Source of the DNA: an uncultured Clostridium sp.
GTDB lineage: Bacteria; Bacillota; Clostridia; Lachnospirales; Lachnospiraceae
Length of the DNA: 14,817 bases
Direction: 5' to 3'
Assembly: GCA_945946715.1 (NCBI GenBank)
Contig: CAMEWU010000035.1
Span: forward strand, 1 to 14,817
Each line of letters opens with the position of its first letter. Position 1 is the stretch's first letter. This document shows, in pieces, positions 7,031-13,148 of the stretch. A program made the translations under genes and the position numbers. Below the pieces are notes generated by a model. The model ran no database searches. It was not told the origin of the DNA and was given only the letters and a program-made list of their open reading frames with translations.

Positions 7031-9055
7031 ATGGGAATGAGAATGACGGGTCTGGTATCGGGATTAGATACAGAAACAATCATTACACAGATGATTAGTG
7101 GTCATAAGACAAAGGTAGATAATGCTAAGAATGACCAGACAAAGTTAAAATGGAAAAAAGAAGCCTGGTCGTCTCTGAACACGAAATTGTACTCCTTTTA
7201 TACAGGTGCATTAAGTAAGTTTAAGTCTGTTGGAACTTATAAAGCAAAGAAAGTAGAAGCATCCGATGACTCTAAGATTAAGGTTTCAACCAGTAATAAC
7301 GCAGTGACCGGAGCGCATACAGTATCCGTGCAGCAGGTGGCAAGTTCGGCATATTTAACCGGTGCTAGTCTGAAAGGAAAAGCATTTAACACTACTTCTT
7401 ATGTAGCAAGCGAAAATGCGGATGTTCAGGTATCGGATTTGGTAGATGCTAAAGGAAATGCAATTGATTTAACCGGTAAAAGCTTTGACATCTCTTATGT
7501 AACAAAGGATGCTGGTGGTAACGAACAGACCATCACCAAGACAATTACAGCACAGGTAGGAGCAGACGGCACCTTGCAGAGTATGATTGATAATATGAAT
7601 CAATCTCTTGCAGATGAAGGCATTAATATGACTGTTAGTTATAATGCCGCAAGAGGTGGCTTGGAATTTGTAAACAATACTGCAACTCCTGTAAAAGATG
7701 CTGATGGTAAGGTGACCGGATATGAAAATGGCATAAATTATACTTTAAAAGCTACAGATGAAGCTTCTGCAAAGGCGTTGGGTATTAGTGAAACAGGTGT
7801 GACAGTTAGTCAGCAGACTAATGATGCCGGTGATAATATCTTGACCATGAATAATGCATTCAATGTAACTAAGGTATCAGATACAGCAGCAGCAGTGACC
7901 GGTAGTACAAAACTGACAGATATGGGAATTGCCAATGGAACTACTTTCACTATGAAGGTGGGTACAGGAAGCAACGTGAAAGAATATAACTTTACCATTG
8001 ACCAGAATACAACGTTATCCGGACTGGCAAAAGAATTTTCCAAGATGGGTGTAGCGGCTAACTATGATGAAAAACAGGGACGCTTCTTTGTGAATTCTAC
8101 GGAATCAGGAGCTGATTTCGATTTCACATTAACAGCCGATGACAGCACAGCCTTAACTACCCTTGGATTAGATGCGGCATCTTCAACCAAGGTAGATGCA
8201 GCAGATGCAATTGTAGTATATAATGGTGCAACCTTCCGGCAGTCATCCAATAATTTCAGTTTGAACGGACTGAATTTTACGGTGAACGATGTGACAGTAA
8301 CCAAGGATGATGCAGGAAATATTATAAAGGATAATCCGATTCACTTGACGGTGTCAACAGATACGGATACGATTTATAACGCAGTAAAAGATTTTGTAAA
8401 AGAATATAACGCTCTTGTAAAGGAGATGAATACTCTTTACAATGCTGACAGCGCAAAGGACTACAAAATGTTGTCCGATGACGACAAGGAAGCAATGTCC
8501 GATGATGAGGTGAAAGAATGGGAAGATAAGATTAAATCTTCTTTGCTTCGCAGAGATGATACCATTAGTTCGTTGCTTTCTACTATGCGAACTACCCTAA
8601 ATAAGTCTGTGACTTATACAGGTTCAGATGGAACCACAAAGAATTATTCCTTAGCTTCCTTTGGTATCGTAACCGGAAAATGGAATGAATATGGACAACT
8701 TCATATTGAAGGAAATGCAGACGATTCCGAATATGCAGATATGGATGATAAGTTGCGGAAGGCAATTGAAGAGAATCCGGATGCATTGATTCAGACATTA
8801 AGTGGTTTGGGCAATCAACTCTATACCAGTTTCCAAAAGGCAATGAAAACATCTAATTTAAGCAGTGCTTTAACCTTCTATAATGATAAAGAGATGGATA
8901 AGAATATAGATGGTTATGATGATAAGATTAAAAAGTTGCAAGAGAAGATGAATAAGGTGGAAGATAAGTACTATAAGCAGTTTGCAGCCATGGAATCTGC
9001 TATGGCTGAGATGCAGGCACAACAGTCCAGCTTATCCGGCTTATTCGGAAATTAA
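7031..9055 (+). CDS. fliD: Flagellar filament cap protein (hook-associated protein 2)
   Basis: FliD sits at the filament tip and folds incoming flagellin. The N-terminal signature is clear (MRMTGLVSGLDTETIITQMI, residues 3-22), with the coiled segment WKKEAWSSLNTKLYSFYTGALSKFKS at about 42-67. A flagellin-IN-like module lies around 160-215 (ITAQVGADGTLQSMIDNMN). The C-terminal FliD domain begins near 390 (VVYNGATFRQSSNNFSLNGLNFTV), includes FVKEYNALVKEMNTLY and the characteristic LSDDDKEAMSDDEVKEWEDKIKSSLLRRD, and ends in a coiled coil with QQSSLSGLFGN. At 674 residues it is longer than Bacillus FliD (about 500), the extra length being in exposed middle domains, which vary between species. 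AAAGGAGGG at 7015-7023 precedes the ATG. It is followed 22 bases later by fliS. Confidence 0.96.
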   Translation: MGMRMTGLVSGLDTETIITQMISGHKTKVDNAKNDQTKLKWKKEAWSSLNTKLYSFYTGALSKFKSVGTYKAKKVEASDDSKIKVSTSNNAVTGAHTVSVQQVASSAYLTGASLKGKAFNTTSYVASENADVQVSDLVDAKGNAIDLTGKSFDISYVTKDAGGNEQTITKTITAQVGADGTLQSMIDNMNQSLADEGINMTVSYNAARGGLEFVNNTATPVKDADGKVTGYENGINYTLKATDEASAKALGISETGVTVSQQTNDAGDNILTMNNAFNVTKVSDTAAAVTGSTKLTDMGIANGTTFTMKVGTGSNVKEYNFTIDQNTTLSGLAKEFSKMGVAANYDEKQGRFFVNSTESGADFDFTLTADDSTALTTLGLDAASSTKVDAADAIVVYNGATFRQSSNNFSLNGLNFTVNDVTVTKDDAGNIIKDNPIHLTVSTDTDTIYNAVKDFVKEYNALVKEMNTLYNADSAKDYKMLSDDDKEAMSDDEVKEWEDKIKSSLLRRDDTISSLLSTMRTTLNKSVTYTGSDGTTKNYSLASFGIVTGKWNEYGQLHIEGNADDSEYADMDDKLRKAIEENPDALIQTLSGLGNQLYTSFQKAMKTSNLSSALTFYNDKEMDKNIDGYDDKIKKLQEKMNKVEDKYYKQFAAMESAMAEMQAQQSSLSGLFGN

Positions 9056-9077
9056 GGAAATTACGAGGAGATAAACT

Positions 9078-9458
9078 ATGGTAAGGAATGCAGCACAGGC
9101 ATATGGAGCAAGAAAAGTAGAGACAGCATCTCCGGCAGAATTGACCCTGATGCTTTACGATGGTGCAATTAAGTTCTGTAATATTGCAATGGGTGCAATT
9201 GAAAATAAGGATTATGAAAAGGCTAATAAGAATATTCAAAAAGCACGTAACATTATTGTGGAATTACAGTCTACCTTGGATCACAAATATAAAGTAGCAG
9301 AGGATTTTGATATTATCTATGATTATATCTTTCGTAAACTGGTAGATGCCAATATGAAAAAAGATCCTGTCATATTGGAAGAGGCATTGAATCAGATTCG
9401 GGATATGCGGGATGCATGGAAAGAAATTATGCGTCTGGCAAAACAACCAAGGGCATAG
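9078..9458 (+). CDS. fliS: Flagellin-specific export chaperone FliS
   Basis: A 126-residue four-helix protein that binds the disordered C-terminus of flagellin in the cytoplasm and prevents early polymerisation. The family pattern is seen in AAQAYGARKVETASPAELTLMLYDGAIKFC (residues 5-34), then a helix with NKNIQKARNIIVELQSTLDHKYKVAEDFDIIYDYIFRKLVDAN, which corresponds to the conserved LYDY and L..AN region, and a last helix with MRDAWKEIM. Length is typical. CGAGGAG at 9064-9070 sets the ATG. It follows fliD directly and precedes a second chaperone-like gene by 17 bases, the common fliD-fliS-fliT order. Its client flagellin is encoded about 650 bases downstream. Confidence 0.96.
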   Translation: MVRNAAQAYGARKVETASPAELTLMLYDGAIKFCNIAMGAIENKDYEKANKNIQKARNIIVELQSTLDHKYKVAEDFDIIYDYIFRKLVDANMKKDPVILEEALNQIRDMRDAWKEIMRLAKQPRA

Positions 9459-9475
9459 GAAAATGTGAGGATACT

Positions 9476-9958
9476 ATGAATGTAGCGAAGAGTTATATGA
9501 AGGTTTTGGAAGAATCACTGAGTAAGAAAATAGCGGTGTTACAATCGTTGTTAGAAGCCACCAAGCGGCAGAGTATACTGGCAGACGCAGAAGAATTCGA
9601 TATGGATGGGTTTGAAACAGTGATGGAGCAGAAGGATTCCCTTCTGGAACAACTGACGGAATTGGATCAGGGGTTTGAAACTGTATATTGTGGCGTAGAA
9701 CGAGAATTAAAAGACAACAAAGAACAATATCGGTCTGAAATTATAAAAATACAGGGATTGATTCGCAAGTGCACAGATTTAAGTGTAGAACTGCAGGCGC
9801 TAGAGGAACGAAATAAGACAAAGCTTTCTGCAAGGTTTTCGAGCCAACAGCGGGAAATCAGGCAGGTGAAGACTTCTACAAAAGCAGCTTCATCGTATTA
9901 CAAGTCTATGTCCGGTGGGCAGACGGTGGATTCTATTTTTCTGGATCAAAAAAAATAA
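9476..9958 (+). CDS. FlgN/FliT-like flagellar chaperone
   Basis: A 160-residue helical cytoplasmic protein in the position usually held by fliT, between fliS and flagellin. Visible features are a long N-terminal helix (residues 3-38), an EQKDSLLEQLTEL motif at 51-63 like the QK(D/E).LL signature of FlgN, a second long helix pair, and a basic tail SSQQREIRQVKTSTKAASSYY followed by FLDQKK. The tail with aromatic residues and a terminal KK resembles that of FlgN-like proteins in clostridia. I use the ATG at 9476 with TGAGG at 9465-9469; an upstream in-frame ATG at 9416 would overlap fliS by 43 bases and has no ribosome site. I cannot tell FlgN from FliT by eye, so no symbol is given. Probable client is FliD or one of the FlgK copies. 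Confidence 0.75.
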   Translation: MNVAKSYMKVLEESLSKKIAVLQSLLEATKRQSILADAEEFDMDGFETVMEQKDSLLEQLTELDQGFETVYCGVERELKDNKEQYRSEIIKIQGLIRKCTDLSVELQALEERNKTKLSARFSSQQREIRQVKTSTKAASSYYKSMSGGQTVDSIFLDQKK

Positions 9959-9978
9959 AAAAGTTTTAAAACAGGTAT

Positions 9979-10005
9979 TAAGTATCGGATAAAACGTCCG
10001 ATATA
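9979..10005 (+). promoter_or_regulatory. Sigma-28 (SigD/FliA) promoter of the flagellin gene
   Basis: CCGATAT at 9998-10004 is an exact -10 element of the flagellar sigma factor, and TAAG at 9979-9982 stands 15 bases upstream where TAAA is expected. An A-rich tract at 9947-9962 followed by the palindrome GTTTTAAAAC (9963-9972) lies just upstream and could act as an UP element. The start would be near 10012, giving a leader of about 100 bases. The -10 overlaps one arm of an inverted repeat, TATCGGA (9983-9989) and TCCGATA (9997-10003). Confidence 0.85.
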
Positions 10006-10017
10006 TATAATACAAGG

Positions 10018-10115
10018 GTTGATAAAGATATCAACACCGACTATCTATCAACGGAAGCCAAAGGCTTCTAGTACATGTAGCAAGGATGCTACATTATATT
10101 CAAGGAGGAATTATT
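10018..10115 (+). promoter_or_regulatory. Structured flagellin mRNA leader with three hairpins
   Basis: Three perfect stems follow one another. GTTGATA (10018-10024) pairs with TATCAAC (10029-10035) around AAGA. GAAGCC (10054-10059) pairs with GGCTTC (10063-10068) around AAA. ATGTAGC (10075-10081) pairs with GCTACAT (10088-10094) around AAGGAT. The first lies close to the predicted 5' end and could stabilise the message; the last carries the CsrA-type site. A linker then leads to AAGGAGG (10102-10108) and the ATG at 10116. Confidence 0.7.
10075..10109 (+). promoter_or_regulatory. Probable CsrA operator: GGA in a hairpin loop plus a second site over the Shine-Dalgarno
   Basis: The loop AAGGAT at 10082-10087 sits on a seven-pair stem and, with its flanks, reads CAAGGATG, matching the CsrA core CANGGANG. 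Twenty bases on, TCAAGGAGGA (10100-10109) fits the full (A/U)CANGGANG(U/A) motif and contains the ribosome site. A loop site followed by a Shine-Dalgarno site within bridging distance is how CsrA represses flagellin (hag) in Bacillus subtilis. csrA and fliW are encoded 3.7-4.4 kb upstream. Binding itself is inferred. Confidence 0.75.
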
Positions 10116-10907
10116 ATGGTAGTACAACACAATTTGCAGGCAAACAACACAAACAGAATGTTAGGCGGCAACGTTAAAGTAGTTAAGAAGTCTTCTGAAA
10201 AGTTAGCTTCTGGTTACAAAATTAACAGAGCAGCAGATGATGCAGCAGGTCTTAGCATTTCTGAAAAGATGAGAGCACAGATTCGTGGTCTGAATCAGGC
10301 AGTTAACAATGCTGAAGATGGTATCTCTCTTATCCAGACTGCAGAAGGTAACATGAATGAAATGCATTCTATCCTTCAGAGAATGGAAGAGCTGTCAGTT
10401 AAAGCGGCAAATGATGTTAATGCAACTGAAGATCGTGATACGATTGCAGATGAAATGAAGCAGTTGAAATCTGAGCTGACAGCAATTGCTGATCGTGCAA
10501 AGTTCAATGGCAAGCCTTTGAAGAGTTTTGTAGGTAAACTTCAGATTGGTGCAAACAAAGGTGATAATATGACAATTAGCGTTAAGGTTAATGTGTCAGT
10601 TGCATCAATTTCAGTTAGTTCACATGACGCAGCTTCAGCTACAATCAGTGCAGTTCAGGCAGCAATTAAGTCAGTATCTAAACAGCGTTCTGCTCTTGGT
10701 GCTATTCAGAATCGTCTGGAGTACACAGTTAACAACTTGCAGAACTACTCTGAAAACTTAACAGATGCTGAATCTCGTATCCGTGATACAGATATGGCTG
10801 ATGAGATGGTTAACTACAGCAAGGCAAATATCGTACAGCAGGCTGCACAGTCTATGTTGGCACAGGCAAATCAGTCTACTCAGGGCGTATTATCATTACT
10901 TCAGTAA
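10116..10907 (+). CDS. fliC: Flagellin, compact form
   Basis: Filament subunit (hag in Bacillus naming). The 263-residue protein has the conserved N-terminal D0/D1 region (LASGYKINRAADDAAGLSIS at 30-49, MRAQIRGLNQAVNNAEDGIS at 52-71) and C-terminal D1/D0 region (RSALGAIQNRLEYTVNNLQN at 191-210, ENLTDAESRIRDTDMADEM at 213-231, MLAQANQSTQGVLSLLQ at the end). Only a short serine-rich linker, about 150-175, stands where D2/D3 domains would be, so the exposed part is minimal. The segment LQRMEEL at 87-93 keeps the core recognised by TLR5 in beta- and gamma-proteobacterial flagellins. The start is ATG 10116 with AAGGAGG at 10102-10108; an in-frame ATG at 10086 lies inside the leader hairpin and is rejected. 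Codons differ from the neighbours (more GTT, AAC and CAG), as expected for a very highly expressed gene. Confidence 0.98.
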   Translation: MVVQHNLQANNTNRMLGGNVKVVKKSSEKLASGYKINRAADDAAGLSISEKMRAQIRGLNQAVNNAEDGISLIQTAEGNMNEMHSILQRMEELSVKAANDVNATEDRDTIADEMKQLKSELTAIADRAKFNGKPLKSFVGKLQIGANKGDNMTISVKVNVSVASISVSSHDAASATISAVQAAIKSVSKQRSALGAIQNRLEYTVNNLQNYSENLTDAESRIRDTDMADEMVNYSKANIVQQAAQSMLAQANQSTQGVLSLLQ

Positions 10908-10923
10908 TCAATTAAGATTATTG

Positions 10924-10958
10924 CAAATAGGGCTGACCCGTTGGGTCAGCTTTATTTG
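10924..10958 (+). terminator. Flagellin terminator
   Basis: A 16-pair stem forms between 10924-10939 and 10943-10958 around the loop GTT, with GCTGACCC facing GGGTCAGC at the top and CAAATA facing TATTTG at the base, including two G-T pairs. The uridine stretch is the lower part of the right arm (TTTATTTG), so termination may be incomplete and some transcript may continue into the genes downstream. The stem also protects the 3' end of the flagellin message. Confidence 0.8.
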
Positions 10959-10982
10959 TATCCGAAAAGAGGAGGATAAGCT

Positions 10983-11246
10983 ATGGCAGAATATGATTTG
11001 TCTGCATTAGAAGAGAATATACAAGATATAACAGATGCATTGTATCAGCAGAGGGTAAAGGAAGGTTTGGAGACTATACCTTTGGTGTTAAAACAATTGA
11101 GTACGATTGCTATGCAATTAGACGAGGAAAAAAAGACGGCATTACTAAGCATATTAAAGAATGCGATGGATGCATTGGAGGAAAAGGAATATGTCTTGCT
11201 TGCTGATATATTATATTTTGACGTAAGAGATTGTATTGCTGACTAA
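10983..11246 (+). CDS. Small acidic helical protein of unknown function, Maf-associated
   Basis: I do not recognise a named family. The 87-residue protein has no signal or membrane segment and appears to be three or four amphipathic helices: NIQDITDALYQQRVKEGLE (12-30), IPLVLKQLSTIAMQL (32-46), KTALLSILKNAMDALEEKEYVLLADILYFDV (51-81). Ribosome site GAGGAGGA at 10969-10976 is strong. It lies between the flagellin terminator and a maf gene 19 bases downstream. Its C-terminal half aligns without gaps to residues 72-105 of the second Maf (8 of 34 identical, including YVL and the following Asp), and the pattern of the preceding helix also fits. I infer that it is a free-standing version of that N-terminal domain and works with the first Maf. 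FliS/FlgN-like chaperone is the main alternative. Confidence 0.8.
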   Translation: MAEYDLSALEENIQDITDALYQQRVKEGLETIPLVLKQLSTIAMQLDEEKKTALLSILKNAMDALEEKEYVLLADILYFDVRDCIAD

Positions 11247-11265
11247 ATAATATGGAGAAAATGAA

Positions 11266-13116
11266 ATGGGATATTATGAGGATAATCTTGAGATAATTGA
11301 AAAGCGATTTCCTGAAATATATGAGGGAATCGTAAAAAAAGATAGAGTAGATAGCATGCAGGTTTGCGTGGGAGATGCTTTAGATGGAGAAAATTTTCTT
11401 GCCATAGTACAGGGAGAACGAGTTATTCCTTTAAATAGTACTTATCATCCGACCCATGAAGCAGAAAGATATGTAGCTCAGTTTGAAGAAATAAAACATG
11501 ATATTGGCATAGTGCTTTTAGGATTCGGCAATGGGTTGATTGTTGAAAAACTGTTGGAAGAAAAATGTCCGGTGCAGAGATGCATAGTATATGAGCCGTC
11601 GATTGATATTTTAAAAAGGGCAGTAGAGACATATGATTTGAAGTCTATTTTAGAAAATGAAAATTTTATCCTATTTACTGTAAACTCAGTTGAAAAACTG
11701 GAAAAGTATCTTGATGGAATTACGGATTATCGTAATTGGAGACATTATAGATTTGCAACTCTAACCCATTATAAAGAATTATTTGTCGAAGAATATGCAT
11801 TAGTAAGGGATGTTTTTAAACGGGTAATAGATAGCAAGCGTGCAAATTTGAATACATTAGTTACACATTCAAAAGTATGTTTAAAGAATGAAGTTTATGC
11901 ATTGAGAAAAATGATAGATAGTAAAGACATTCATTGTCTGGAAGGTAAGATACCAGAGAATGTACCTTGTATAATTGTCGGAGCAGGACCTTCGCTGGAG
12001 AAGAATGTTGAGATTCTTCAGCAGGCAAAGGGGAGATGTTTTATCTTTTGTGTTGATTCAGCGGTTCCTTATCTGATGAAACGAGGAATAATACCGGATA
12101 TGATGTGCACAATTGATCCTGTAAAAGGAGCACATCATTTTGAAAATCCGGGAACGGAACAGGTTCCGCTGGCGATTACAACAGCATCAAATTATCATAT
12201 CGTGGACGGTATGAGAGACGCAAATTTCTTTTATTTTATGACAACCACAGGTTACTACGAAAGGTTATTTCGCGAAAAAGGTGTTGATATTGGATATGTA
12301 GATGGTGGCGGTTCGGTTGCTACCGTTTGCTTTCGATTAGCTGTTGATTTAGGGTTCAAAACAATTATATTAATAGGGCAAGATTTGGCTTTTACAGATG
12401 ACAAAACACATGCGGGAAAAGGCATGATAAATGAAAAAGATTTTCTTGGAAATGCAACATTAGTCGATGGTTATCATGGAAAAAAAGTGCTAACCAGAGC
12501 AGACTATAAATTTTACATTGACTGGTATAATCTTTATATCCCTGAGTTGCAGGAGCAAGTGGTAGTGAATGCCACAGAAGGAGGAGCAAAGCTCAAAGGT
12601 ACAATACAAATGCCCCTGCAGGAAGCAGTGAATCAGTATTGCATACAAGAATGTAATTTTGCGGAATTATTAGAACAATCTAAGGAAATATGGGAAACGG
12701 TTGAGGAAAAGAAGGATTTTTATCTTGAATTAAAAAGCATGCGCATGTACTTTAATGGCTTTAAAAGACGATTAAAGGAAGGAATTAGCGATGCGGAACG
12801 TGCCATATATCTTGTAAAGCGTGGCAACTACTCAATCAAAGAATTAGAGAAATTAGAGAAGAAGTTAGAACGAATTACACAAGAGATTGAGACAAGTGAA
12901 GGAATGACTTTGTTGATAGCACGGATTATTGAAATGGATGTGGAAATCTCAGATGATTTAAATGATTCCGATGAAAACTTAGAACAGGAAAGTATAAGAT
13001 TATATCAAAAAATGAAGACATATCTAAACTCAACTTTGGAAGCAGTTGAGGAACTGATTCCTATGTGGGATGAGTCGATGAAGTACATTAATGATAAATA
13101 TCATTTTGACGTGTAG
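11266..13116 (+). CDS. maf: Maf-type flagellin glycosyltransferase (MAF_flag10/DUF115), first copy
   Basis: A 616-residue cytoplasmic protein of the motility-associated factor family. In other bacteria Maf proteins transfer nonulosonic acids such as pseudaminic or legionaminic acid from the CMP sugar to flagellin Ser/Thr before export. Motifs in order: LLGFGNG at 84-90 in a Rossmann-like N-terminal section, GAGPSL at 239-244 opening the MAF_flag10 domain (related to MptE and sialyltransferase folds), TIDP at 282-285, DGGGSVAT at 346-353, GQDLAF at 371-376 and NATEGGAKLKG at 435-445. The last 150 residues are helical, with a coiled coil near 545-565. GGAG at 11254-11257 precedes ATG 11266; an ATG five bases earlier is out of frame. 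The protein starts at the YYEDNL segment, lacking the extra N-terminal domain found in the second copy. Acceptor and donor sugar are inferred from family and context. Confidence 0.88.
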   Translation: MGYYEDNLEIIEKRFPEIYEGIVKKDRVDSMQVCVGDALDGENFLAIVQGERVIPLNSTYHPTHEAERYVAQFEEIKHDIGIVLLGFGNGLIVEKLLEEKCPVQRCIVYEPSIDILKRAVETYDLKSILENENFILFTVNSVEKLEKYLDGITDYRNWRHYRFATLTHYKELFVEEYALVRDVFKRVIDSKRANLNTLVTHSKVCLKNEVYALRKMIDSKDIHCLEGKIPENVPCIIVGAGPSLEKNVEILQQAKGRCFIFCVDSAVPYLMKRGIIPDMMCTIDPVKGAHHFENPGTEQVPLAITTASNYHIVDGMRDANFFYFMTTTGYYERLFREKGVDIGYVDGGGSVATVCFRLAVDLGFKTIILIGQDLAFTDDKTHAGKGMINEKDFLGNATLVDGYHGKKVLTRADYKFYIDWYNLYIPELQEQVVVNATEGGAKLKGTIQMPLQEAVNQYCIQECNFAELLEQSKEIWETVEEKKDFYLELKSMRMYFNGFKRRLKEGISDAERAIYLVKRGNYSIKELEKLEKKLERITQEIETSEGMTLLIARIIEMDVEISDDLNDSDENLEQESIRLYQKMKTYLNSTLEAVEELIPMWDESMKYINDKYHFDV

Positions 13117-13148
13117 TATGTGATGTGAAATGTGGAAAGGAGTGGGAT

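Noticed and set aside
9947..9972. A-rich tract and GTTTTAAAAC palindrome after the fliT-like gene as a terminator
   Set aside because: The stem is only A/T pairs with no loop and no U-run; better explained as an AT-rich promoter upstream region.
10086..10088. ATG at 10086 as the flagellin start
   Set aside because: It falls in the CsrA-type hairpin and would add ten residues before the conserved MVVQHN start, which has an ideal ribosome site.
10962..10968. CCGAAAA before the small gene as a sigma-28 -10
   Set aside because: It has no TAAA-like -35 at 15-16 bases upstream, where the terminator stem lies.
10765..11010. Plus-strand frame of 81 codons running from the end of flagellin into the next gene
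   Set aside because: It is the shifted frame of flagellin, crosses the terminator stem, and has no ribosome site.
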